Notes: a model not told the origin generated them from the sequence alone. A stretch of 64,000 nucleotides of DNA from Dyella monticola (GCF_003363155.1 NZ_QRBE01000002.1:143795-207794), one strand, 5' to 3'; positions 54,995 through 63,470 are shown, numbered from the stretch's first letter. Made by a program: numbers and translations.

Positions 54995-55525
54995 ATGACT
55001 ATCGACTCGCAAGACACCTACGCCTCCGAGGGACAGCTCTGCGCGGAATTCGGCGAGCTGCTCGGCCTGGGCGAACCGGTTTCGCCTGATGTCCTCAATG
55101 CGGCGTTAGCCAGTGAAAGCTATGCGCGCAGCTTGCTGAGCAGCCGGCGGACACCGCAGATGTTGCGCATGCTGCTCGCCTCGCCGCCACAGCGTGCCAT
55201 CCGCAAGAGCGAGTTCGGCACGATGGAATTATTGCAGCGAGGCAGCCGGGCGATGCTCGCCTGGTCCAAGAGCGGGTTTTCCACCACCGATCCGGTGGAA
55301 CGCCAGCAGCGCACGGAGGCTTGCCTCGCCTGCCCGGACCGGCGCGCCGCGGGCAATCATCTGCTGCAAGCCACACGTTCGGAACTGGGCGTGTGCGGCC
55401 TCTGTGGCTGTCCGTTGTCGCGCAAGGTGAGCATGAAATCGGAAACCTGCCCGGGTCGATCGACAGACGATCCTGCACATAACCGCTGGGGCCAAGCCGT
55501 CACCACGACAGCCACGCCAGCATAG
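54995..55525 (+). CDS. Small Zn-ribbon-like protein of the RiPP/Tc operon
   Basis: A 176-residue protein. The N-terminal two-thirds are helical and acidic (GQLCAEFGELLGLGEPVSPD; RRTPQMLRMLLASPPQRA). The C-terminal part has a four- to six-Cys metal site: C110-x2-C113 (CLACPDR), C134-x2-C137-x-C139 (CGLCGCPLSRK) and C152 (ETCPGR), ending NRW. This CxxC...CGxCGCPL...CP..W pattern occurs in short zinc-binding domains of several uncharacterised families. It has a GGGAG ribosome binding site and is 31 bp upstream of the precursor gene, so a role as chaperone or recognition protein for the peptide is possible but unproven. Confidence 0.7.
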   Translation: MTIDSQDTYASEGQLCAEFGELLGLGEPVSPDVLNAALASESYARSLLSSRRTPQMLRMLLASPPQRAIRKSEFGTMELLQRGSRAMLAWSKSGFSTTDPVERQQRTEACLACPDRRAAGNHLLQATRSELGVCGLCGCPLSRKVSMKSETCPGRSTDDPAHNRWGQAVTTTATPA

Positions 55526-55556
55526 ACATCTTTTTGGAACAGGAGAGGAGCACAGC

Positions 55557-56405
55557 ATGACACAACAATCACTCCCATCAGCCGGCGACACTGCGACGCC
55601 TGGTTTTGCAGCCATGCTTTCGGGACGCATCCTGGAGCAACACCTCCAGGCGGCAACGCGGAGCGCAAGCAGCAAAGCGGCATCGTCCTCCGGCAGCAAG
55701 GGCGGCGGCTCCGGCAGCGGTGCGGCGAGTACCCAGGCCAAGACGTGCAAGCCGACCCGCAATCCCTGCTGCAAGCCGACCAAGCCGCCGCAATGCCGTG
55801 ACGTGGTAGCTGCCAAAGGAACACAGACCAAAACCTGCAAACCGACGCGCAATCCCTGCTGCAAGCCGACCAGGCCACCGCAATGCCGTGACGTGGTAGC
55901 TGCCAAAGGAACGCAGACCAAAACCTGCAAACCGACGCGCAATCCTTGTTGTCGCGCCAGCGAGGAATTAGTCCTCGACACGGATGTCGTGCTCTCCACC
56001 AAGGCCAAGACCTGCAAGCCCACGCGCAATCCCTGCTGCCGCCCTGGCGAAGAAGGCGTCGGTCACGAAGCCGTGCGCGGCACGCAGACCAAAACGTGCA
56101 AACCCACCCGCAACCCCTGTTGCAAGACGCCCGTTGCATCAGCGGCCAACGCCACCGTGGCGACCGCCAGCACCAAGACCAAGACATGCAAGCCAACGCG
56201 TAATCCGTGCTGCAAGCCGTCGCCCGAATCCGCAGCCAAGACCACCGTGGGAACGACCAGCACCAAGGCCAAGACCTGCAAGCCGACGCGTAACCCCTGC
56301 TGCAAGCCACCGGGAGCACCGGCACCTGCCAGTACCAAGGCCAAGACGTGCAAGCCGACCCGCAATCCCTGCTGCAAGCCAACCAAGACGCCCAATTGCA
56401 AGTAG
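55557..56405 (+). CDS. Putative multi-core RiPP precursor, eight identical core motifs
   Basis: A 282-residue peptide. Residues 1-60 form a leader: a helical segment (FAAMLSGRILEQHLQAATRS) and a Gly/Ser-rich linker. Then the motif KTCKPTRNPCC occurs eight times without a single change, starting at residues 62, 92, 122, 151, 179, 209, 239 and 263. The 13-19-residue spacers vary freely. Codons within the motif differ between copies, so the peptide sequence is under selection. Each core offers Thr/Ser acceptors and three Cys, as needed for thioether rings. The two next genes encode a kinase and a HopA1-LanC protein. Strong ribosome binding site (GGAGAGGAGC). An alternative role as a metal-binding Cys-rich repeat protein cannot be excluded. 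Confidence 0.8.
   Translation: MTQQSLPSAGDTATPGFAAMLSGRILEQHLQAATRSASSKAASSSGSKGGGSGSGAASTQAKTCKPTRNPCCKPTKPPQCRDVVAAKGTQTKTCKPTRNPCCKPTRPPQCRDVVAAKGTQTKTCKPTRNPCCRASEELVLDTDVVLSTKAKTCKPTRNPCCRPGEEGVGHEAVRGTQTKTCKPTRNPCCKTPVASAANATVATASTKTKTCKPTRNPCCKPSPESAAKTTVGTTSTKAKTCKPTRNPCCKPPGAPAPASTKAKTCKPTRNPCCKPTKTPNCK
55740..56375 (+). repeat. Eight direct repeats encoding KTCKPTRNPCC
   Basis: 33-bp coding repeats with spacings of 90, 90, 87, 84, 90, 90 and 72 bp (start to start). The first two or three copies share their spacers (KPTKPPQCRDVV and KPTRPPQCRDVV), indicating recent duplication; later spacers are unrelated. Third-position changes among copies leave the 11-residue core untouched. Confidence 0.95.
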
Positions 56406-56440
56406 TCTGTTCGACGCGGCCGTAGGCCGTGATTCATGGC

Positions 56441-56478
56441 AGTGCCGGGTACCCGCAGCGTACCCGGCGCTGCTTTTT
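56441..56478 (+). terminator. Intrinsic terminator between precursor and modification enzymes
   Basis: A 12-bp stem (AGTGCCGGGTAC with GTACCCGGCGCT, one G-U pair) and a 7-base loop are followed after GC by TTTTT (56474-56478). It lies 36 bp after the precursor stop. Partial read-through would give much more precursor mRNA than enzyme mRNA, a common arrangement in peptide pathways. Confidence 0.85.
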
Positions 56479-56501
56479 GCCGTTACCGGTGGAATGCCTG
56501 C

Positions 56502-57650
56502 TTGATACTTACACGTCACAACACCTTGCTGTTCCTGCTCAACCATCGGCTGATATCCGCGCAGGATCTGGTTGAGCACGCGCTTATCGTTCGCAGTCAC
56601 ACGCAGCGCAACCGCGGTTTCAGCGTGACCTGGCACAACGGCCAGGGTTATTACGTCAAGCAACACCAGCCCGATGCCGGACCATGGGAATCGCATTCCA
56701 GCGTGGTGAACGAAGCACGCATTCTGCAAGCTCTGCAGCGTGGCGGCAGCTCACCGACCCCTATCCCGGCGTTGCGCCTGTTCGATGCGCAACGTCAGGC
56801 ATTGGTCATGGACTGGCAGCCGGATGCCGTTCCCTGCGCCGACCTGGCCATTGTGGACGGCCAAATAGATCCGACCGTGGCTGCCATGTTGGGTACGGCC
56901 CTGGCTGGCCTTCATGCATATTTGGCGAGCGCGGGTCATACCGATAGTCATGGCCAGGCGTTTTCGAACGACCCGCCCTGGGTGCTGCAATTTCATCGTC
57001 TGCATCCGCTGGCCGGCGAAGACCAGAGCTGGGCGCAGGCACGGCTGGTCGCCCTGATCGGGCAGCAAGAAGACATACTCCCCGCGCTGGCAGCGCTCGC
57101 TGCCAACTGGCCGATCGGGCAACTGATCCATGGCGACATGAAGTGGCAGAACTGTTTGATGCGCGCCGCCACTGACGGCGCCACGAACTGTGTCTTCATC
57201 GATTGGGAAATGGCAGCGCTCGGCGATCCTTTGTGGGATCTGGCCGGTCTTGCGCAATCGTGGTTGAAGACCTGGCTGGACGGTGTACCGGTCGACGCTG
57301 TCGACAGCCAGCAGGATCTCGCTTCACGCGGCGCAGCCAGCTTCGCACCATTCCAGCAAGCGTTGAGCGCGCTGTGGCAGGCGTACCTGGCCGAACGCCC
57401 CGGCGTCAGCCGAACGCACTTCGTCGCACTGTGCGGCGCCCGGCTGATCCAAACGCTATACGAAGAAAATGATGGCGAGATCAATCTCTTGCCCGCACAT
57501 CTGATGCTGTTGCAACTGGCGCGCAACCTGCTGCTGCAACCTGAAGAAGGCGCCACTTACTTGCTGGAGCCCCATGGACGCCCCTCCCGATCTCACCCGC
57601 CCCTGGTGGATGCACCACGCCGCTCTGTTCGAAAACCTGCATTGCGATGA
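56502..57650 (+). CDS. APH-like kinase, probable RiPP Thr/Ser kinase
   Basis: A protein of about 382 residues with the aminoglycoside-phosphotransferase-like kinase fold. N-lobe: GYYVKQHQPDAG (ATP-binding Lys) and VVNEARILQAL. C-lobe: catalytic HGDMKWQN (Asp212 from this start) and metal-binding DWEMAALGDPLWDLA (Asp234). Related kinases (LxmK of lexapeptide, TvaC of thioviridamide) phosphorylate Ser/Thr of precursor peptides before elimination by a HopA1-like lyase. That is the predicted role here. The frame contains ATG 56436, but this lies before the terminator hairpin. TTG 56502 with GGTGGA upstream is the likely start. The end overlaps the next gene by 77 bp. Confidence 0.8.
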   Translation: MILTRHNTLLFLLNHRLISAQDLVEHALIVRSHTQRNRGFSVTWHNGQGYYVKQHQPDAGPWESHSSVVNEARILQALQRGGSSPTPIPALRLFDAQRQALVMDWQPDAVPCADLAIVDGQIDPTVAAMLGTALAGLHAYLASAGHTDSHGQAFSNDPPWVLQFHRLHPLAGEDQSWAQARLVALIGQQEDILPALAALAANWPIGQLIHGDMKWQNCLMRAATDGATNCVFIDWEMAALGDPLWDLAGLAQSWLKTWLDGVPVDAVDSQQDLASRGAASFAPFQQALSALWQAYLAERPGVSRTHFVALCGARLIQTLYEENDGEINLLPAHLMLLQLARNLLLQPEEGATYLLEPHGRPSRSHPPLVDAPRRSVRKPALR

Positions 57651-59835
57651 CCAAGGCTATCTGCATGCCGATGGCCAGCGCTTTGCACCGCACGCAGATG
57701 CACAGGTGTTCGAAGCGACATCGGCGCACGACGATCCGCGCGTAGTCACGTTGCGGCAGCACCTCTATCAACACTACTACGCCGCCTTCGATCCCTCGAC
57801 CCTTGACGCGCCTGCGGTGTGGCAACCCGATTCAACCGCCCCACTCGTGTCCGGACCATGGCACGTGTTGGAGCAGTTGCAGGACGGCGCCCTGATGGCC
57901 CAGCGCGGCACGTTGGTGCGTCGGCTCGAGCCAGGCGAATACTTATTCGATGGCGTTCCCGCGCGCGCCGGCCGCCGTAGCCGGGTAACCCGGCAGCGCC
58001 CTCGCTGGAGTACGCAGTTGGATCCGGCGTTCCAATACCTTTTCGGTGAGACGGAATCGGACGTCTGCACCGATGAAACCATGGTGCGCTATTACTTTGC
58101 GCCACGTGCCGAACAACTCGGGCCACTGATCACCACCTTGCAGCAGACGCTGGATCAGGCCCGTATACCGTTCAGCCTCAAGTATCCGCTTGAGCCACAG
58201 GCCCTATCGCGTCGCGATGCCGTCGTTCTCTACGTCGGCGCGCGTCACGCGTACTCATCACACGCGAGGCTGGCCCTGCTTGCGCCCGAATTCGCCCGTT
58301 GGTTGCGGCCGGTGCACGCACTGTGGACCCAACCTCTCCTGCCTGGACTGAGCTTCGCCCAAGATCCGGAAGGCGATCTCAGTTTCGGAGAAAGCCGTTG
58401 CCATGCTTTAGCGCAAGGTATGCTCGATGCGGCCCATGCAAGCGATGGCGACGTTCTCTCGCACGTGAAGGCCAGTTTCGAGGCAGTGGGCATCGACTGG
58501 CAGGCACCCCATCTGGAACAGGACGACGAGGACCGTTTTGGCCTGCGCCAACTGCACTTCGCCCAAGCGAAGCGGCCCGTGACGACGGCCGCGCCTTCCA
58601 TTGCGGATGCACGACTTTGGGAGGAGACGCTGGCCATCGGCAACCGGCTGTGCGCCGATGCGTTTTGGCATGGAAAGGCATGTAACTGGATCACCGACGA
58701 TGCGGATGACGAGAGCGGTCAGCTAGCCGCTTTTGCGCGCACCATGAATGGCAGTCTTTACGACGGCACCCTCGGTGTGGCGGCCTACCTTGCGCAGTTG
58801 GCGCGCTATAGCGGTGATCCCGTGCACCGCGATACAGCCATCGGCGCCTTGTGGCACGCACTTCTGCAGTCGACGCCTGTTTCCATCAGCTTGTATGAGG
58901 GACGGCTCGGCATTGTGACCCAGGGCTTGGGGCTCGCCCGCCAACTGGACGAAGCGCCCTTGCAGGATGCTTATCTGCAAGCCGCCGATGCACTGCTGGA
59001 TCAGCTACCCGATGGCGAAACCGACACGGATCTGATGCACGGACTGGCCGGTGCGGTGCTCGGCTTGCTCGGCATGGCACACGAAGCGCCATCATTGAGC
59101 AAACGCTGCATCGCCCGCGCGGATCAATACGGCGAACAGTTGATTGCACTTGCACAACGAACACCGCACGGCTGGCATTGGCCCTCCGACGGCCATGCCT
59201 TGGGCTTGTGTGGGTTATCGCACGGCAATGCAGGTATCGCGCTGGCTTTCGCTGCGCTCCACCGCGCGGCGCCCGCATCAACCTGGCAGCAAGCCATACG
59301 CAGTGCACTCGACTACGAGGCTTTCTGGTATCTGCCGCAACAGGCAAATTGGCCTTATCTGTTTCCGGAAGACGCCAGCAGCTTCGATGACCGACCCGAT
59401 AGCTGCGGCATGGCCTGGTGCCATGGTGCACCGGGCATTGCCTTGTCCCGGCTTGCACTATGGCAACTAAGCAGCGAAGAAATCTACAGCCAAGCTGCGC
59501 TCGCCGCCTTCGACACGGTAGCGAGCGATCTGCAAAGTGCACATGGCAGCGCAGGCGACAGCTATACGCTCTGCCATGGTCCGGCTGGCAATGCCGACAT
59601 GCTGCTCGATGCCGCCAGATACCTGCAGCACCCCTCATGGAAGAAGCTTGCCAGAGATATCGCCCGGCAGGGTGTGGAGCAACAATCCGGATCCTGGCGC
59701 AGCGGACTGGGCGTCACCGACGGCCATGCACTGGGGTTGATGCTTGGGCTTGCTGGCACCGGGTATTTCCTGCTGCGCTGTGCCGTCGATGATGCACCAC
59801 CAAGCCTGATGTTGCCTTGCGGGTTGCTGTCGTGA
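57574..59835 (+). CDS. HopA1-LanC fusion, probable lanthipeptide-type lyase/cyclase
   Basis: A 753-residue two-domain enzyme. Residues about 50-300 match the HopA1 effector-like family (VVTLRQHLYQHYYAAFDP; MVRYYFAPRAEQLGPLITTL; DAVVLYVGARHAYSS), whose members LxmY/TvaD eliminate phosphate to make dehydroamino acids. Residues about 345-745 are a LanC cyclase: GLSHGNAGIALA (His550), AWCHGAPGIALS (Cys616) and LCHGPAGNAD (Cys667, His668), the zinc ligands and catalytic His of LanC. With the kinase upstream the full set for dehydration and thioether closure is present. ATG 57574 follows a GGAG within the kinase gene; ATG 57610 is an alternative start. Confidence 0.87.
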   Translation: MDAPPDLTRPWWMHHAALFENLHCDDQGYLHADGQRFAPHADAQVFEATSAHDDPRVVTLRQHLYQHYYAAFDPSTLDAPAVWQPDSTAPLVSGPWHVLEQLQDGALMAQRGTLVRRLEPGEYLFDGVPARAGRRSRVTRQRPRWSTQLDPAFQYLFGETESDVCTDETMVRYYFAPRAEQLGPLITTLQQTLDQARIPFSLKYPLEPQALSRRDAVVLYVGARHAYSSHARLALLAPEFARWLRPVHALWTQPLLPGLSFAQDPEGDLSFGESRCHALAQGMLDAAHASDGDVLSHVKASFEAVGIDWQAPHLEQDDEDRFGLRQLHFAQAKRPVTTAAPSIADARLWEETLAIGNRLCADAFWHGKACNWITDDADDESGQLAAFARTMNGSLYDGTLGVAAYLAQLARYSGDPVHRDTAIGALWHALLQSTPVSISLYEGRLGIVTQGLGLARQLDEAPLQDAYLQAADALLDQLPDGETDTDLMHGLAGAVLGLLGMAHEAPSLSKRCIARADQYGEQLIALAQRTPHGWHWPSDGHALGLCGLSHGNAGIALAFAALHRAAPASTWQQAIRSALDYEAFWYLPQQANWPYLFPEDASSFDDRPDSCGMAWCHGAPGIALSRLALWQLSSEEIYSQAALAAFDTVASDLQSAHGSAGDSYTLCHGPAGNADMLLDAARYLQHPSWKKLARDIARQGVEQQSGSWRSGLGVTDGHALGLMLGLAGTGYFLLRCAVDDAPPSLMLPCGLLS

Positions 59836-60151
59836 GTGGACGAACAGGTGGGCGCGCATGGAGATCACCTAGGTAAAAAACGCTCATAAAGGCTGAGGCA
59901 CTTTGAAGTGGCTTCGACTCGTATAAGTGCACCGCTCAACATCCACAGGCGCTTGTCTGCGATTGCCATGCAGCAAATACGTCAGCGTGACGACAGCTTT
60001 TGATTCATTAGCGGCGATGAAAAAACACCTTATTTTGCGGCGCCACGCGCAAATTCTTACTCGTTGCAGACCCCTCCTTACGCGGTGCTAGCATGCCTCG
60101 TCGATCACAGTTGTGACGGCTATCTGGTAACACCGTATACCGGAGCGTGCC
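59836..60151. other. Intergenic region before the ATP-grasp gene
   Basis: 316 bp, no gene seen. A TTGCAG (60064-60069) could be part of a promoter for the ATP-grasp gene. The gap suggests that the ATP-grasp gene has its own promoter and may not belong to the Tc/RiPP operon. Confidence 0.45.
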
Positions 60152-61348
60152 ATGGGGAAAACGGATGAGCACCGCGTGCCGGCGATCGTGTTGGGCCGCG
60201 GCCCGACTGCGCTGGGCATTTTGCGTTGTCTGACGATGGCTCGCATACCGGCCCATGTCGCCTGCCCTGCTTCCGATCACGTCACCCACTCGCGCTGGTA
60301 TCGCCCTACACCCGGACGAAATGCATGGGATGGCTCACTCGGGCCACATGCCTATGAACTGCTGCGCGATATGCCGCTGCAAAAAGCCGTGTTGATTGCC
60401 GGCGCCGACGATGCCGCGCTGTGGCTTTCGGACCTCCCCAATACCGACCTGGCGGCACGCTATGTTCTCAGCACAAGCTCGCGTGAGACGCAGGAAATTC
60501 TTCAGGACAAGTCGCGTTTTTCGGCGTTTCTGGAAAGCGTGCATATTCCGCACCCCCGCACTTTCAGCATCGGATGCGATGCCGATATCGAGGCGATACC
60601 CTTCGACGAGCTCGACCGTGTTTTCATCAAACCGGTGAACTCGCAAAAATTCAGTGACGTCACTGGCGTGAAAGGGATTTGGGTCACGCGCAAGGACGAA
60701 CTGCACGATGCATGGCGCCCCCTGCACGATCAGGGCTTTCGCCTGATGGCGCAGGAATACGTCCCCGGCGCGGCGTCGGATCATTATTTTGTTGACGGCT
60801 TTCGTGCTGGAAACGGCGAAATGACCGGCTTGTTCGCACGCCAGCGCATTCGTATTTCACCACCGGATTTCGGCAACAGTTCCTACTGCCAAAGCATTCC
60901 GCTCGACCAACTGCAAACGCCGGTCGACGATGTGACCCAGCTGTTAGCGAAATTGAACTACCGCGGTATTTTCAGCGCGGAATTCAAACGCGATAAGCGC
61001 GATGGCGTTTACCGCATTCTTGAGGTCAATACGCGCGCCTGGACATACGTGGAGTTTGCCGCGCGTTGCGGCGTCAACGTTTGCGAAATGGCCTATCAGG
61101 ATGCGCTCGGCTTACCGGTGCATCAGGCGACGCTCGATTACAAGGTGGGCGCCGGCTGCGTCGATTTCTATCGAGACTTCACCACCGTTCGCGCGCAGAG
61201 CGCGCAAACGCGCGGACCGTTGCCGAACATTCTGCTGCAGTGGGTTAGCGCGCATTTCCACTCGTTCCGTCTGGACGACCCGAAACCGGGCCTGCACTTT
61301 GCCACGCGGGTTCTGGCGCGGCGATGGAGCGGCCGCGCGCCTGGTTAG
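60152..61348 (+). CDS. ATP-grasp ligase
   Basis: A 398-residue carboxylate-amine ligase of the ATP-grasp superfamily. An N-terminal Rossmann-like segment (PAIVLGRGPTALGILRCLTM) is followed by the grasp domain: RVFIKPVNSQKFSDVTGVKG (nucleotide Lys), LMAQEYVPGAASDHYFVDGF, and the metal-binding EFKRDKRDGVYRILEVNTRA. The substrate is unknown; relatives condense amino acids or modify cell-surface or peptide carboxylates. It is co-directional with the RiPP genes, and an accessory step on the peptide is possible, but the 316-bp gap weakens the link. ATG 60152 has a GGAG site. Confidence 0.85.
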   Translation: MGKTDEHRVPAIVLGRGPTALGILRCLTMARIPAHVACPASDHVTHSRWYRPTPGRNAWDGSLGPHAYELLRDMPLQKAVLIAGADDAALWLSDLPNTDLAARYVLSTSSRETQEILQDKSRFSAFLESVHIPHPRTFSIGCDADIEAIPFDELDRVFIKPVNSQKFSDVTGVKGIWVTRKDELHDAWRPLHDQGFRLMAQEYVPGAASDHYFVDGFRAGNGEMTGLFARQRIRISPPDFGNSSYCQSIPLDQLQTPVDDVTQLLAKLNYRGIFSAEFKRDKRDGVYRILEVNTRAWTYVEFAARCGVNVCEMAYQDALGLPVHQATLDYKVGAGCVDFYRDFTTVRAQSAQTRGPLPNILLQWVSAHFHSFRLDDPKPGLHFATRVLARRWSGRAPG

Positions 61349-61399
61349 TTGCTTCGATCGGGCACGACATTCAAAACGACACGGTTAATAGAATGCCCG

Positions 61400-61422
61400 A
61401 TCGGTCATTTTCGATGACCGAT
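61400..61422. terminator. Stem-loop between convergent genes
   Basis: ATCGGTCAT pairs perfectly with ATGACCGAT around a TTTCG loop, between the ATP-grasp gene and the convergent GH2 gene. There is no T-run, so it may be a bidirectional transcription barrier rather than a classical terminator. Confidence 0.45.
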
Positions 61423-61463
61423 TGCAGCAGCAAAATCACCACGCGTGCCGCGTTGCGCAGGCA

Positions 61464-63332
61464 TCAGGGCTGACCACCTGCGCGTATCGTCGCCTCATTG
61501 ATCGCACGCACCTTGGCCTCGTCCACCTTTTCGATCTTGCGGTCGTAGGTGAACAGACCATTGTGTTCACCCTCGACATCGGTGATCTGGGTGTACACGC
61601 TGCCCGACATGCCCTTGGGCACGCCTTTGTCGCGCAGTACGGCGGTGTTGGCGACGTAACCATCGGTAAGCGCGGCACGATCCTTTACTGCGCCATAAGG
61701 GTTGATCGGCGTGTTGGGCCAGACATGGCCGGGTATACCCAAGGTCAGGCCGCCGTGCTCGCCGTCGATGGCGGCGCGCGTTGCGTCGGGGCTGGGCAGG
61801 CCGGGACCTTGGTAGTCATGCACGTCGTAGACGTCGCCGGCGTGCGGATCACCTTTGGTGTCGCAACAGTTGGCGCCGCTGCGTGCATCGACCAGCCGTG
61901 AAGGATCCCGTTGCTTGATCTGCGCAGCCAGTTCAGCAGCGGCCGGAATGCTCCACTGGCCCCAGCCCTCGTTGAAGGGGATCCAGCCGATGATCGAGGT
62001 CTCGCCCTTGAGCTGATCGACAATGGCCGAAACGTTGGCGCGGAAGGCGGCCTTGTCGGCGTCGCTGAGCTTGTCGTTGCTCCCGGTCGGCAACGCCGGC
62101 ATGTCCTGCCACACCATCAGGCCGATGCGGTCGGCCCAGTAATACCAGCGCGCCGGCTCCACCTTGATGTGCTTGCGGATGGTGTTGAAGCCGAGGTCCT
62201 TGGTTTTTTGGATGTCGAACTTGAGCGCCGCATCGGTGGGTGCAGTGTAGATGCCATCCGGCCAGTAGCCCTGGTCCAGCGTGGCCAGCAAAAAGGTCGG
62301 CTTGCCATTCAATACGATGCGGTTGCGTCCATTCACTTTCCCGATGGCAATCGTGCGCAGGCCTGCATAGCTGGTCACCTCGTCACGTTGATCGCCCCGT
62401 GTAAGCGTGGCTTTGAAGGTGTATAGGAAGGGATCGTTCGGGCTCCAAAGATGCGGATGCGCGATGGCCAGATGCAGCGCGTGGCCCGCAGGTCCGCTCG
62501 CCTCACCCACGGTCTTGCCATCCGCATAAGCCGTGACGTGCAACGTGGCACCCTCGCTGCGGCCGTGTAGCGTCGCGGTGACGGTGAAAGCGTCCAGAGT
62601 GCGTACCGGGGTGAAATTCAGCTGAGCCAGACTGGTGCACGGCACCGGCTCCAGCCACACCGATTGCCAGATCCCCGAGGCCGCAGTGTAGAAGATGCCT
62701 TCGGGCTTCAGTCGCTGCTTGCCGACCATCACATTGGCGCCGTCCACCGGCGCGTGCACAGCCACGATGATCTCCTGTGGACCATGCGGCCGAAGCGCCT
62801 GCGTGATATCCGCACTGAAAGACGTATAGCCGCCTGTATGGTGCGCCACTTGCGTACCGTTGATGTACACCGTGGCGTCGTCGTCCACCGCGCCGAAGTT
62901 GAGTCGTACACGTTGGCCATGCGCGGTGAAGGCAGCCGGAATGTCCACCTGTCGACGGTAGAACATATAGTCCGAATGCTTTTGCACGCCCGAGAGCACG
63001 GACTCGATCGGATACGGCACCAGCACCTGGTCCTTCAGCGTCTGGCCGAACGGTGGCACGCCCTGCCCGTCACTCGGCGCGTATTGCCACAGTCCATTCA
63101 AGCTTATCCATTGTGGGTGCTCCAACGACGGACGTGCCAACTGCGGGCGCGGATAGTCGGGTAACGCATTACGGGGCGACACGTCGGCCGTCCACGGGGT
63201 TGCCAATGGCGGCACCTTGCCGTTCCAGGTAGTCGTCTGATCGGAAGCCGCCATCGTCATTGAGGCAAAGCCCATGGCCAGGGCCATGCTCATCCAGGCG
63301 CTCGCGCCGCGTACGTTGATTTTGCTCATCAT
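61464..63332 (-). CDS. Glycoside hydrolase family 2 protein (exported)
   Basis: A 622-residue GH2 enzyme of the beta-galactosidase/beta-glucuronidase superfamily. Signal peptide SAWMSMALAMGFASMTMAAS; jelly-roll N-domain (SLNGLWQYAPSDGQG; FYRRQVDIPAAF; YINGTQVAHHTGGYTSFSAD), Ig-like domain and TIM barrel (FNTIRKHIKVEPARWYYWAD). The acid/base Glu455 is in WIPFNEGWGQW and the probable nucleophile in QITDVEGEHNGLF (Glu587 or Glu589). ATG 63332 is preceded by GAGGAAAGG. It lies 138 bp downstream of a GH92 gene on the same strand, so both probably act on the same host- or plant-derived glycan in the periplasm. Confidence 0.9.
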   Translation of the reverse strand: MMSKINVRGASAWMSMALAMGFASMTMAASDQTTTWNGKVPPLATPWTADVSPRNALPDYPRPQLARPSLEHPQWISLNGLWQYAPSDGQGVPPFGQTLKDQVLVPYPIESVLSGVQKHSDYMFYRRQVDIPAAFTAHGQRVRLNFGAVDDDATVYINGTQVAHHTGGYTSFSADITQALRPHGPQEIIVAVHAPVDGANVMVGKQRLKPEGIFYTAASGIWQSVWLEPVPCTSLAQLNFTPVRTLDAFTVTATLHGRSEGATLHVTAYADGKTVGEASGPAGHALHLAIAHPHLWSPNDPFLYTFKATLTRGDQRDEVTSYAGLRTIAIGKVNGRNRIVLNGKPTFLLATLDQGYWPDGIYTAPTDAALKFDIQKTKDLGFNTIRKHIKVEPARWYYWADRIGLMVWQDMPALPTGSNDKLSDADKAAFRANVSAIVDQLKGETSIIGWIPFNEGWGQWSIPAAAELAAQIKQRDPSRLVDARSGANCCDTKGDPHAGDVYDVHDYQGPGLPSPDATRAAIDGEHGGLTLGIPGHVWPNTPINPYGAVKDRAALTDGYVANTAVLRDKGVPKGMSGSVYTQITDVEGEHNGLFTYDRKIEKVDEAKVRAINEATIRAGGQP

Positions 63333-63470
63333 CCGCCCTTTCCTCATCGGCCTCGCTCGAAGCGGTGTCGTGCACCGTGTTCCGAAGCATGACCAATTGT
63401 CCGACAAATGTCCAAAAACCCGGTCGCCATGCTCGAAAGCGGGCATGGCGATGGAACGGAGGCGCATCGA

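Noticed and set aside
55740..56375. CRISPR array
   Set aside because: The repeats are in frame, translate to an invariant peptide, vary at synonymous sites and the spacing is a multiple of three; no Cas gene is present.
55229..56437. Repetitive minus-strand frames opposite the precursor
   Set aside because: They are complements of the eight-fold repeat; composition (Trp/Leu/Val-rich periodic strings) is an artefact of the repeat.
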